DNA of 64,000 nucleotides from JAEYZM01 sp943372195 (lineage in GTDB: Bacteria; Bacteroidota; Bacteroidia; Sphingobacteriales; Sphingobacteriaceae). Below, piece after piece: positions 44,092 through 51,695 of the stretch. How positions within the stretch are numbered: the first letter of the stretch is position 1; every line of letters starts with the position of its first letter. Below the pieces are notes generated by a model. The model was not told where the DNA came from. It saw only the letters and a list, made by a program, of their open reading frames with translations, and ran no database searches. A program made the position numbers and the translations under genes. The DNA lies in NCBI GenBank assembly GCA_943372195.1, contig CALRXS010000002.1, positions 124,001 through 188,000 of the forward strand, in the 5' to 3' direction.

Positions 44092-44125
44092 AAAACCCTT
44101 ACCACGTAAGGGTTTTGTCGTTTTT
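44092..44125 (+). terminator. Terminator of mnmE
   Basis: AAAACCCTTA, loop CCACG, TAAGGGTTTT (44092-44116), followed by GTCGTTTTT. Ten-base stem and T run fit an intrinsic terminator. Confidence 0.8.
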
Positions 44126-44242
44126 AGAGATTGTCAGCTCTTGCCGAAAATTTGGCATTTTGCATCTTTTTTGTTGCTCATATGTACCACAACATAACCG
44201 AGAAACAAATGAACAACAAAAACAAAAAGTCGAATCGAAAGG

Positions 44243-44292
44243 TGCTACAAACTGCACCATTCTGCACCAATGTGCAACACACTGCAACATCG
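44243..44292 (+). repeat. Five 10-bp iterons TGCWMC-N4
   Basis: TGCTACAAAC, TGCACCATTC, TGCACCAATG, TGCAACACAC, TGCAACATCG are in perfect 10-base register at 44243, 44253, 44263, 44273 and 44283, ending 13 bases before the regulator ATG at 44306. One-helical-turn spacing suggests cooperative protein binding, for example by the downstream HTH protein or by the integrase as arm sites. Confidence 0.75.
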
Positions 44293-44305
44293 AGGGGAGG
44301 TAACA

Positions 44306-44665
44306 ATGACTGCTAGTATTCACCCTTACCCTAAAAACTGTGTTTTCTGCCAGCAAGTATTTACAGCCCGTAAAAGCACTACTAAATTCTGCTCATTGAA
44401 GTGCGCCCAACGTGCCTATAAAGAGAGCGCACGTCAGAAAAAATTAGTAGACACCAACCGAGAAGAACGAAGTAAGTTAATGGCCGACATTAAAGACATA
44501 CAAGCCCGAGAGGTTTTGAGTATCGAGGAAGCCTGTACCCTATTAGGTGTTTCTCGATGGACAGTAAATCGCTACCTGAAGAAAAGTAAAATCAAAACCA
44601 TCAAGTTCATGGGCAGGCGATTAATTCTAAGAACTGAAATAGACAAGATTTTAAACATCAAATAA
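44306..44665 (+). CDS. Zinc-finger plus excisionase-type HTH protein
   Basis: A protein of about 119 residues. The start at 44306 is chosen because GAGGGGAGG lies a few bases upstream; an earlier ATG at 44270 would read through the iterons. Residues about 10-40 contain CVFCQQVF ... KFCSLKCAQRAYKE, a CxxC ... CxxxC zinc-knuckle pattern. The C-terminal half is a MerR/excisionase-type HTH_17 domain (LSIEEACTLLGVSRWTVNRYL) with the wing KFMGRRLILRTEIDKIL. It is probably the recombination directionality factor or regulator of the adjacent integrase gene, seven bases downstream. The zinc finger is an unusual addition to an excisionase-like protein. Confidence 0.7.
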   Translation: MTASIHPYPKNCVFCQQVFTARKSTTKFCSLKCAQRAYKESARQKKLVDTNREERSKLMADIKDIQAREVLSIEEACTLLGVSRWTVNRYLKKSKIKTIKFMGRRLILRTEIDKILNIK

Positions 44666-44672
44666 GTTAAAC

Positions 44673-45809
44673 ATGAGAGTTACTTTAAGAAAAAGACTGT
44701 TAAAAACAGGCAAGATAAGTTTATACCTAGACCACTACCCTCCTATAGTTCACCCAGAAAACGGAAACATTACCAGGTGGGAATACCTGAATATGTTTTT
44801 ATATAATCCACCTAGAGATGAAGTAGAAAAAAGACATAATAAAGACATTGAGACTTTGGCTAGAACCATTGCTGCTGAAAGGCAACTGAACCGTATAGCA
44901 GGTAAATTCGGAATCTCTAGATCATCTATGCATGAGGATTTCTTACCCTTTTATGAAAAGGTAATGAGAAAACACGATGGAAACTTAAATACACAAGGGG
45001 GTTGGATTGCCTCATTTAAAACCTTTAAGATATTTTGCAATAACCAATGTAGTTTTGGTGACTTAAAACCACAATTTATTAATGAATACAAAGAGTTTCT
45101 ACTAAAGAAAGCCACGAAAATAAATTCACCACTCGCTAGAATATCTGAAAATTCTGCTTATTCCTATTTCAATAAATTAAGAGCTGCCATAAAAGAAGCA
45201 ATGGCCGCAGGCTTTATTAATTACAATCCGCTCGATGCTGTAAAAACCATTCAACAACCCGAATCGTATCGAGAATATTTAACCAAAGAAGAACTCATTA
45301 CTTTGTATAAAACCGATTGCGAATCTGATTTATTAAAACGCACTTGTACCTTCTCTGCATTAACAGGCTTACGTATGGGCGATGTTACCAATTTGAAATG
45401 GGGACAATTGCAATACACAGATAGCATCGGACATTTTATTCGATTTACACAGCGTAAAACAAAAGGATTAGAAACTTTGCCTATATCGCAAGAGGCAACA
45501 GAACTTTTAGGTGAAAGAGGAAAAGACAATGATAAAATTTTTGGTGATTACGAATTCAAAAAAGAGTATAGTTTACTTTCGAAGTGGCTTATAAAAGCAG
45601 GTATTAAAAAAGCAATCACCTTCCATAATTTCAGACATACCTTTGCGACATTACAACTATCAGAAGGAACTGATATCTATACATTATCAAAACTATTAGG
45701 ACATAAGAATGTAAGCACAACGCAGATATATGGTAAAGTAATTGATTCAACGAAAACTACTGCCATGCAGAAAATAAAGATTGGAATAAATGATGACAAA
45801 GAATTGTAG
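44673..45809 (+). CDS. Tyrosine recombinase / integrase of the mobile island
   Basis: Phage-type integrase of 378 residues. A core-binding SAM-like domain (about 80-190; YFNKLRAAIKEAMAAGFI, NPLDAVK) precedes the catalytic domain with Arg234 in ALTGLRMGDV, a Lys in RFTQRKTKGLE, His318 and Arg321 in HNFRHTFATL, the second His in LGHKNVSTTQ and nucleophile Tyr353 in QIYGKV. All six positions are present, so it should be active. It belongs to the Bacteroidota transposon/island type. Together with the two excisionase-like proteins it defines the left end of a mobile island inserted near the end of mnmE; the right end lies beyond the window. Confidence 0.9.
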   Translation: MRVTLRKRLLKTGKISLYLDHYPPIVHPENGNITRWEYLNMFLYNPPRDEVEKRHNKDIETLARTIAAERQLNRIAGKFGISRSSMHEDFLPFYEKVMRKHDGNLNTQGGWIASFKTFKIFCNNQCSFGDLKPQFINEYKEFLLKKATKINSPLARISENSAYSYFNKLRAAIKEAMAAGFINYNPLDAVKTIQQPESYREYLTKEELITLYKTDCESDLLKRTCTFSALTGLRMGDVTNLKWGQLQYTDSIGHFIRFTQRKTKGLETLPISQEATELLGERGKDNDKIFGDYEFKKEYSLLSKWLIKAGIKKAITFHNFRHTFATLQLSEGTDIYTLSKLLGHKNVSTTQIYGKVIDSTKTTAMQKIKIGINDDKEL

Positions 45810-46081
45810 TAATGACATGAAATGTCAGTATTTACTTGGCAGTAGAGAGATGTGTGGATAAAAATTGTTAAAATATTTTTTCTGCATTCTTACAGTACAG
45901 CTCGATATATTTTAGATTTCTTTGAGATAAAAAAATATCGAGATGTACGCTACTGCATAGTACAGAGTACAGCACAAATGTTAATATCATTAAAGATTGA
46001 AAAGGATAAAGAAAAATAAACAAGAATAAATTGGCATGGCTTTTTTTTTGAGGAGCTAAGAGAAAATAAATAACCAGACAA
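45810..46081. other. Gene-free region with short inverted repeats
   Basis: No gene is seen. TGACATGAAATGTCA (45813-45827) is a perfect dyad directly after the integrase stop. CTCGATAT (45901) pairs with ATATCGAG (45935-45942) across 26 bases. GTACAG occurs three times (45895, 45960, 45967). The region probably holds the promoter and regulator sites for the 46082 gene. Confidence 0.5.
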
Positions 46082-46438
46082 ATGGAAAATAAATTTTCTC
46101 AACTTCATGTTCTTTTTAAAGAACTCATTCAAGAAGCCATAGGCGAAGTAATTGAAAACAACAATTTAACGAACCAACAAATTGTTGAAGTAAAGCCAAT
46201 AGGCATGTTAGATGAAGTAATTGATGCTGATGAGGCTGCACAATTACTTCACATTGCCAAACAAACCCTTTACACGCTTACCAGCAAACGAAAAATCCCA
46301 TTCTATAAGCAAGGTAAGAAAATACTTTTCAAGCGCTCAGAGCTTGAGCAATGGCTTACTAAAGGTAAGCATGTAGATCATAGAGATATCTTAAGAGATG
46401 CTAAGTCATACACAGCTAACAATCCAATTAAACGATAG
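46082..46438 (+). CDS. Excisionase-like helix-turn-helix protein
   Basis: A 118-residue DNA-binding protein of the Bacteroidota mobile-element type. A helical N-terminus (about 1-45; FKELIQEAIGEVIENNN) is followed by an HTH_17 domain with VIDADEAAQLLHIAKQTLYTLTSK and the wing IPFYKQGKKILFKRSELEQWL. Such proteins accompany integrases and DUF3987 proteins in mobilisable islands and act as excisionase or transcription regulator. It is followed immediately by the DUF3987 gene. Confidence 0.8.
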   Translation: MENKFSQLHVLFKELIQEAIGEVIENNNLTNQQIVEVKPIGMLDEVIDADEAAQLLHIAKQTLYTLTSKRKIPFYKQGKKILFKRSELEQWLTKGKHVDHRDILRDAKSYTANNPIKR

Positions 46439-46439
46439 T

Positions 46440-47837
46440 ATGAATTTCGGTAAACACCAACAACAGCATGAAGAAGATATTTATGCTGTACCTGATTATA
46501 CATCACAATTAGAAGGCCCATTTGATCCGTGTATTTATTCTCAGCTTCCACCGAAAATGAGAGAGCTATTCGATTTGATATCTAACAGATATGAGAAAGA
46601 CATTCTATTGCTTGGTATGTTAACTGTGCTCTCTGGATGTATGCCTAATGTAATTGCGAATTATGATCGTAATTGGATACATCCGAATCTATTCGCTTTT
46701 ATTGAAGCACCAGCAGGCGCAGGTAAAGGTGTATTACGTTGGGCAAGATTAGTGGGTTCTCCTATACATCAATACTTAAGAGAAGAAACCAATTTAGCTA
46801 GAGAGAAATACGAACAGGCTAAAAAAGATAAGGCAAAGCAGAAAGACACTGACTTAAGTAATTTAACAGAACCATCCTTCAAATTATTATTCATACCAGC
46901 CAATAATAGTGCAAGCTCTATAGTGCAAACCCTCAATGAAAACGAAGGAAAGGGAATCTTATTTAGTTCTGAAGCGGATACGCTTGCCAATTCATTATCG
47001 CAAGATTGGGGAAACTTTAGTGATGTATTACGATGTGCTTTTCATCATGAAGAAATCGATTTACAAAGGAGATTAAATAGAGAATACTTATTCATAAACA
47101 AGCCACAACTATCGGTTTTGCTAACTGGTACAAAGGGACAATTATTGAGATTGATACCCAATGCAGAAAACGGATTGTTTAGCAGATTTATGTACTACTC
47201 CTTCCCTGCCGACCCTAAATTCAGAAATGTATTCGATAAGAATTTCAACGACCCTGGTAAATCGTTCTTAGCCTTTGGTGAAATAATCTTAGAAATGTAT
47301 CTGTATTTAAAAGCGCTTGAAACTCCTATCCAATTTTATTTACGAGAAGAAGACGAATTATACTTTGTAAGGCAGTTCAGTAGCATGAATGATATTACCT
47401 ATAGTCAAACAGGTACAACCATTTTAGGAACGGTACATCGCTTAGGATTAATAACCATGAGAATATCTATGATACTAAGCACCATTAGGTATTTCGGTAA
47501 TTATGATCGCAGGCAAGAGCGCAAAATTTGTATTCATCCTAAAGATTTTAATACCTCCTCCCATTTGTCTATAAGTCTACTCTACCATGCGACCATGTTA
47601 CTATCGGATATGAAAGATGGTAGTAAGCAAATAGCGAATCAAACGAAAGTAAATAAGCTATATGAAAGACTGCCGAGTTATTTCAGCAGAACTGAAGCTA
47701 AAACTATTGCTGATGCTTTAAACATTTCGGAATCGAGCCTTACTAGGTATTTAAACGGTGAGCTCTTTAATAGAGTTGGTCAGGGTAAATATTCGAAAAT
47801 ACTCAATAATACAAGTGCTGAACATATGAGCAATTGA
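46440..47837 (+). CDS. DUF3987 domain protein of mobile elements
   Basis: A protein of about 465 residues. The ATG at 46440, one base after the upstream stop, is preferred over the overlapping ATG at 46398. FIEAPAGAGKGVLRWARLV (about 88-105) is a P-loop-like segment. SSEADTLANSLSQDWGNFSDVLRCAFHHEEI and LSVLLTGTKGQLLRLIPNAENGLFSRFMYYSF (key features: SEAD, HHE, TG, GLFSR) are the hallmark DUF3987 motifs. A C-terminal winged-helix segment (RTEAKTIADALNISESSLTRYL) follows. DUF3987 proteins occur in Bacteroidota mobilisable islands, probably as replication helicase/primase-like ATPases; the role is not established. Confidence 0.82.
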   Translation: MNFGKHQQQHEEDIYAVPDYTSQLEGPFDPCIYSQLPPKMRELFDLISNRYEKDILLLGMLTVLSGCMPNVIANYDRNWIHPNLFAFIEAPAGAGKGVLRWARLVGSPIHQYLREETNLAREKYEQAKKDKAKQKDTDLSNLTEPSFKLLFIPANNSASSIVQTLNENEGKGILFSSEADTLANSLSQDWGNFSDVLRCAFHHEEIDLQRRLNREYLFINKPQLSVLLTGTKGQLLRLIPNAENGLFSRFMYYSFPADPKFRNVFDKNFNDPGKSFLAFGEIILEMYLYLKALETPIQFYLREEDELYFVRQFSSMNDITYSQTGTTILGTVHRLGLITMRISMILSTIRYFGNYDRRQERKICIHPKDFNTSSHLSISLLYHATMLLSDMKDGSKQIANQTKVNKLYERLPSYFSRTEAKTIADALNISESSLTRYLNGELFNRVGQGKYSKILNNTSAEHMSN

Positions 47838-47959
47838 ACAAATGAACATTTGCTAAAAGTGTAAATGTTCAAATACTCAAATGTTCAATTAGTCAGCCTA
47901 TATAAAAATGAACATTCAATACTAATAAAAATCAATTAACAATTTAAAACACACACAAC

Positions 47960-48496
47960 ATGCAAGAAGAAAACAGCACGATGTACAAATTAGAGCGAGA
48001 GATTGCACTAAGAAAAGTTGAATTAGATCATCAACTAGAAATGCGAAAGCAAGATTTATTAGAAAAAGAGCTCAATCTCAAAGCTCGAGAAATGGAATTA
48101 AAATATATCGAGAACGACAACTTTAATAAACAGCGAAGAGTTGAAGAGAAAAAGATAGACTTGCAATTACGTAACTGGGTAGAGGAAGAAAATGCACAAT
48201 TAGATTTACACGATTACGAACCCATCTATATTAAAACCAGTATTTACGAAGCGAAAATTAGACAGCTCTCTGAAATATTTGAGAAGATTAAAAAGCATTG
48301 CGAGATCTATGACATCGACCCTACCAAGTATTTCTACTATGACGACTTACAAAAGATGGTTTACGAAGCGAAATTCGTTTTAGAGATGAATAAAAGCGAA
48401 GAAAACGACAAGTATGATGGCTTATTAGAGTACGAATGGGACGAAAATTCCAGAGATTTACTAGAATCACTCAAAGATTCCGAGTTTTTTAGCTAA
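47960..48496 (+). CDS. Coiled-coil protein of the mobile island, unknown function
   Basis: A 178-residue, highly charged protein. Residues 1-80 are a continuous amphipathic helix rich in Glu, Lys and Leu (REIALRKVELDHQLEMRKQD and similar), expected to form a coiled coil. The C-terminal half is an acidic alpha/beta region (YEPIYIKTSIYEAKIRQLSE, KYFYYDDLQKMVYEAKFVLE). I do not recognise a family. Position between the DUF3987 gene and the defence block suggests a mobilisation or replication accessory. A strong terminator follows. Confidence 0.6.
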   Translation: MQEENSTMYKLEREIALRKVELDHQLEMRKQDLLEKELNLKAREMELKYIENDNFNKQRRVEEKKIDLQLRNWVEEENAQLDLHDYEPIYIKTSIYEAKIRQLSEIFEKIKKHCEIYDIDPTKYFYYDDLQKMVYEAKFVLEMNKSEENDKYDGLLEYEWDENSRDLLESLKDSEFFS

Positions 48497-48508
48497 AAAC
48501 TCCCAGCA

Positions 48509-48543
48509 AATTCCCGATTAAATACCAATCGGGAATTTTTTTT
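48509..48543 (+). terminator. Terminator after the coiled-coil gene
   Basis: AATTCCCGATT, 7-base loop, AATCGGGAATT (48509-48537), with an eight-to-ten T run. It separates the mobility genes from the defence block. Confidence 0.85.
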
Positions 48544-48734
48544 GCGGATTATTCCCGATAAATTACAGGAATTACCGAAATATTACGGTGGAGATGGTGG
48601 AAATTACCGTTTGTTGATAACCAAATTTCGGTTTTTTAAGGAATTTTTGCGAATATTAGAAAAGAAAACAAACTAGATAGTTAATGAATTGATAGCTTCA
48701 TTAATTTAAGTTTACTTAAGTTAAAAATTAAATA
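48544..48734. promoter_or_regulatory. Promoter region of the WYL gene
   Basis: No gene is seen. Two weak hairpins (ACCGAAATATTACGGT at about 48575 and AACC..GGTT near 48620) and a near palindrome TTTACTTAAGTTAAA at about 48711-48725, 10 bases before the ATG, are candidate operator elements. No clear TAnnTTTG box was found, and the TGCA operator of the downstream operons is absent. Confidence 0.35.
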
Positions 48735-49748
48735 ATGGCTACTAATAAACATGCAATTATAAGATACCAAACTTTGGATAAGTGTTTTCGCAATCCAGGA
48801 CGTAAGTACTTTATTGAGGATCTTGTAGAAGCATGTAGCAATGCTATTTATGATTTTACTGGAAATGATAACGGAATAAAACGTAGGCAAATCCTTGAAG
48901 ACATAAAGTTTATGGAAAGTAACCAAGGATGGAATATACCTCTTCAGCGAATAAGAGAAGGTCATAGGGTGTATTTCAAATATGAGAATAATGGCTTTTC
49001 AATAAATAATCAACCATTAAATGAGATGGAAGAAAATCAATTAAAAGAAGCCCTATTAACATTATCCCGTTTTAAAGGCATGCCACAATTTGAATGGGTA
49101 GATGAAATTTCAGCTAGGTTGGATTCTGGACTTGGATTATCTCATAATAATGAAAATATAATCGAATTTGACCAAAACAATTTTTTAAAGGGTTTAGAAT
49201 TTATTACACCAATCTATAATTCAATATTGTATAAGAAGGCTATAATTATTGAATACAAGAGCTTTAAACAAGATATTTCGCAATCGATTATTTTTCATCC
49301 CTATTACTTGAAACAGTATAACAATCGGTGGTATGTGTTTGGCAAAAATGATGAGAGCCAAACTATTATGAATTTGGCACTTGATAGGATTATAGCAATT
49401 AAAGAAAGTAAAAAAAAGTTTATTCCTAACAAAACAATAGATTTCAATGAATACTTTGAAGATATTATTGGAGTTACAATAAATAATGAAGTGAAAGTTG
49501 AGAACCTAGTAATTAAAGTTAATAATGAATTATTGCCTTATATAAAAACAAAACCAATACATGGTTCTCAAAAATTAAAAGAACAAGGTGCAACGTATTC
49601 GTTTATTTCACTTGATTTGATACCTAACTATGAGCTAGAGACATTAATTTTATCATACGGAGAGGGAATAGAATTAATTGAACCAAAGTATTTGAGGATA
49701 AAAATTATAAAAAGGATTGAAATGATGTTAAAAAAGTATGTGAAATAA
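48735..49748 (+). CDS. WYL-domain transcriptional regulator
   Basis: A 337-residue regulator. The N-terminal part (about 1-85) is a winged-helix domain (YQTLDKCFRNPGRKYFIEDL, GIKRRQILEDIKFMES), followed by a helical linker and the WYL domain (about 165-240) with FHPYYLKQYNNRWYVFGKN, the PxxL...RWY pattern, and LALDRIIAIKES. The C-terminal WCX-like extension (about 255-337) ends in IKRIEMMLKKY. Proteins of this layout, such as BrxR and CapW, repress phage-defence operons until a nucleic-acid or nucleotide signal is sensed. It stands directly upstream of the ATPase and type I R-M operons and is the best candidate for the factor binding the shared TGCA operator. Confidence 0.87.
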   Translation: MATNKHAIIRYQTLDKCFRNPGRKYFIEDLVEACSNAIYDFTGNDNGIKRRQILEDIKFMESNQGWNIPLQRIREGHRVYFKYENNGFSINNQPLNEMEENQLKEALLTLSRFKGMPQFEWVDEISARLDSGLGLSHNNENIIEFDQNNFLKGLEFITPIYNSILYKKAIIIEYKSFKQDISQSIIFHPYYLKQYNNRWYVFGKNDESQTIMNLALDRIIAIKESKKKFIPNKTIDFNEYFEDIIGVTINNEVKVENLVIKVNNELLPYIKTKPIHGSQKLKEQGATYSFISLDLIPNYELETLILSYGEGIELIEPKYLRIKIIKRIEMMLKKYVK

Positions 49749-49751
49749 CAA

Positions 49752-49785
49752 TGCAGAATGAATGCACAATTAATTTTCATTTTTG
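49752..49785 (+). promoter_or_regulatory. TGCA-N7-TGCACA operator with promoter, copy 1
   Basis: TGCA (49752-49755), seven bases, TGCACA (49763-49768), then 17 bases ending in TTTG (49782-49785), 20 bases before the ATG of the ATPase gene. The identical layout occurs at 52683-52716 before hsdM. Both start from AAATAACAATGCA at the preceding stop codon. Confidence 0.65.
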
Positions 49786-49804
49786 TTAAAATAACTATAA
49801 AAAT

Positions 49805-51694
49805 ATGGAGCCATTAAGATCAATAAATCTTTTAAAAGCCGCAAAAGAATTAAATTTAAGTATAGGTAGTATAATTCAATATCTGAATAGTGTTGGGCAT
49901 GACATTGATAATAAGCCAGCCACTAAACTAACAATTAGCCAATACGAACTTCTTCTTGAAAAATTTCAAAAAAGTGATAATATTTCATTGACTGAGCTTA
50001 AAGAGAAACGAATTTCTCCAATCACATTGGGGAAAATAAATTTGGAAGAACTAAATGCTAGACAAATAGCAAATAAAACCCTAAGAGTTAAAATAAATAC
50101 AAATAAAGAAAAAGATATTATAAGGATTAACAAAGATAAAGGTGATACAAATTCTGAAATTCCAACTACAAATTCAAAGTCGAAATTAAATTTAATTGGA
50201 TTTGAAAACTTTCGAAGATTTATAAGTTTTGACCCAATTGAATATGGACCAATTACCATGTTAGTTGGCAAAAACAACTCCGGTAAATCAACACTTGTAA
50301 AAGCAATTTTACTGCTAAAGAATTATTTGCAATCAGACTCAGTTAGAATATTTAATATAAATCAGTCAAAAGTAGAGGATATAAATATTGTAACCTACAG
50401 CCGTGCTAAATCTCGGATGGCATTAGCAAATTATATTTCATTTGAATGGAGGGTTAATAATTTTCATATTGAATTAAAGATTACAGGTAATGATGATAGT
50501 ACATTTGCCAATGTTTTAAATCTGAATATCCATAATATTAAAGAAGGGTTTAATTTTCAACTCGATCCTCAAGAATCCCAAATTACAATTGAATTAACTG
50601 GTACTAGTGTTGATTCTGCAAATGGAGAGAATACCCTCTTAATTAAACAACTTGAATCAAAAGAAAAAAATGTAAAGGATAAACAAAGTACAATCAAAAA
50701 TAAACTTAGTGAGGAATATATAGCTATAAATGAGGAGCTAAAGCATATAAAAAACAAAATTAAGACACTAAAATCAACCATAAAAAAAGATGTTATTGAT
50801 GGCGAGAATTTTAGTTTAAGCTCATTCTATAATAGTGATACCTTAAAGGATATATTCGAGGAGACACTGATTCAAATCAATGCTGAATATGAATCACAAT
50901 ACCATTCCATACAAAATGGTAAAAGACCAACAAAGGAATTTGAGCATTATAAAGCATTTAAAGACAATAAATTCAAACTAGAAAAAACAATTTCTGAGTT
51001 CAATGAACTTATCACTAGTGCAACTTTTACTTATCTTGGGGCAACCCTTTCTAAGCAATCGGCATTATTTGCAATACGAGATAAAAAAAATGCATTGGCA
51101 CAAGTTGTGAACGAATATAAACAATTGGGAATTCTTCCTGGAGAGGAAGCTCATCGATTTGTTTTAAAATGGATGAATGAGAATGAATTCGATATCGGGG
51201 ACAATTTTGAAATAAAAATGCATGCGGGTGAAGCCTATGAAGTATTAATAAACTCTCACGGTACTTCAATTCCTCTTGCCGACAAAGGGATGGGATCAAT
51301 ACAAGCTATGTTATTAATCCTAAGGCTAGCAACAATTATTTACAAAAAAGGTAAAACATATAAAGATTACACTATTGTCATTGAAGAACCTGAGCTTAAT
51401 TTGCATCCTGCGTTACAAAGCAAATTGGCTGATTTATTTCATGAAATTTATATTAAATATGGCGTTAAACTCTTAATAGAGACTCATTCTGAATATTTGA
51501 TTCGAAAAACTCAATTGCTAGTAAAAATGATGGAGTATGAAATTGCACCTAACGAGAATCCTTTTACAGTTCTTTACTTTGATAAAGATATGTCTCAATG
51601 GAAAATGAATTATCGGGCGGATGGCAAATTTATAGAAAACTTTGGTAAAGGTTTTTATGATGAATCATCGCTTCTAACTCTTAACTTACTTTAG
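49805..51694 (+). CDS. IF2-N-like domain fused to an OLD/ABC-type AAA ATPase
   Basis: A 629-residue ATPase. Residues 4-55 (INLLKAAKELNLSIGSIIQ, then YLNSVGHDIDNKPATKLTIS) closely resemble the N-terminal helical domain of Bacteroidota translation factor IF-2, including the KGHxIxxxPxxKIT-like turn. After a linker (about 60-125) comes the ATPase: FRRFISFDPIEYGPITMLVG, Walker A GKNNSGKST (about 154-162), a coiled-coil insert (about 275-385), Walker B TIVIEEPELNLHP (about 522-534) and LIETHSEYLIR (about 556). The end GKGFYDESSLLTL resembles DUF3696. It belongs with the OLD-like defence ATPases (as in PARIS, Gabija or Septu). The partner gene starts two bases after the stop. The IF2-N fusion is not one I know from a described defence system. 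Confidence 0.8.
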   Translation: MEPLRSINLLKAAKELNLSIGSIIQYLNSVGHDIDNKPATKLTISQYELLLEKFQKSDNISLTELKEKRISPITLGKINLEELNARQIANKTLRVKINTNKEKDIIRINKDKGDTNSEIPTTNSKSKLNLIGFENFRRFISFDPIEYGPITMLVGKNNSGKSTLVKAILLLKNYLQSDSVRIFNINQSKVEDINIVTYSRAKSRMALANYISFEWRVNNFHIELKITGNDDSTFANVLNLNIHNIKEGFNFQLDPQESQITIELTGTSVDSANGENTLLIKQLESKEKNVKDKQSTIKNKLSEEYIAINEELKHIKNKIKTLKSTIKKDVIDGENFSLSSFYNSDTLKDIFEETLIQINAEYESQYHSIQNGKRPTKEFEHYKAFKDNKFKLEKTISEFNELITSATFTYLGATLSKQSALFAIRDKKNALAQVVNEYKQLGILPGEEAHRFVLKWMNENEFDIGDNFEIKMHAGEAYEVLINSHGTSIPLADKGMGSIQAMLLILRLATIIYKKGKTYKDYTIVIEEPELNLHPALQSKLADLFHEIYIKYGVKLLIETHSEYLIRKTQLLVKMMEYEIAPNENPFTVLYFDKDMSQWKMNYRADGKFIENFGKGFYDESSLLTLNLL

Positions 51695-51695
51695 A

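Noticed and set aside
44099..44316. Several short frames in the mnmE/regulator gap
   Set aside because: They run through the terminator and the iterons, overlap one another on both strands and have no recognisable product or ribosome-binding site.
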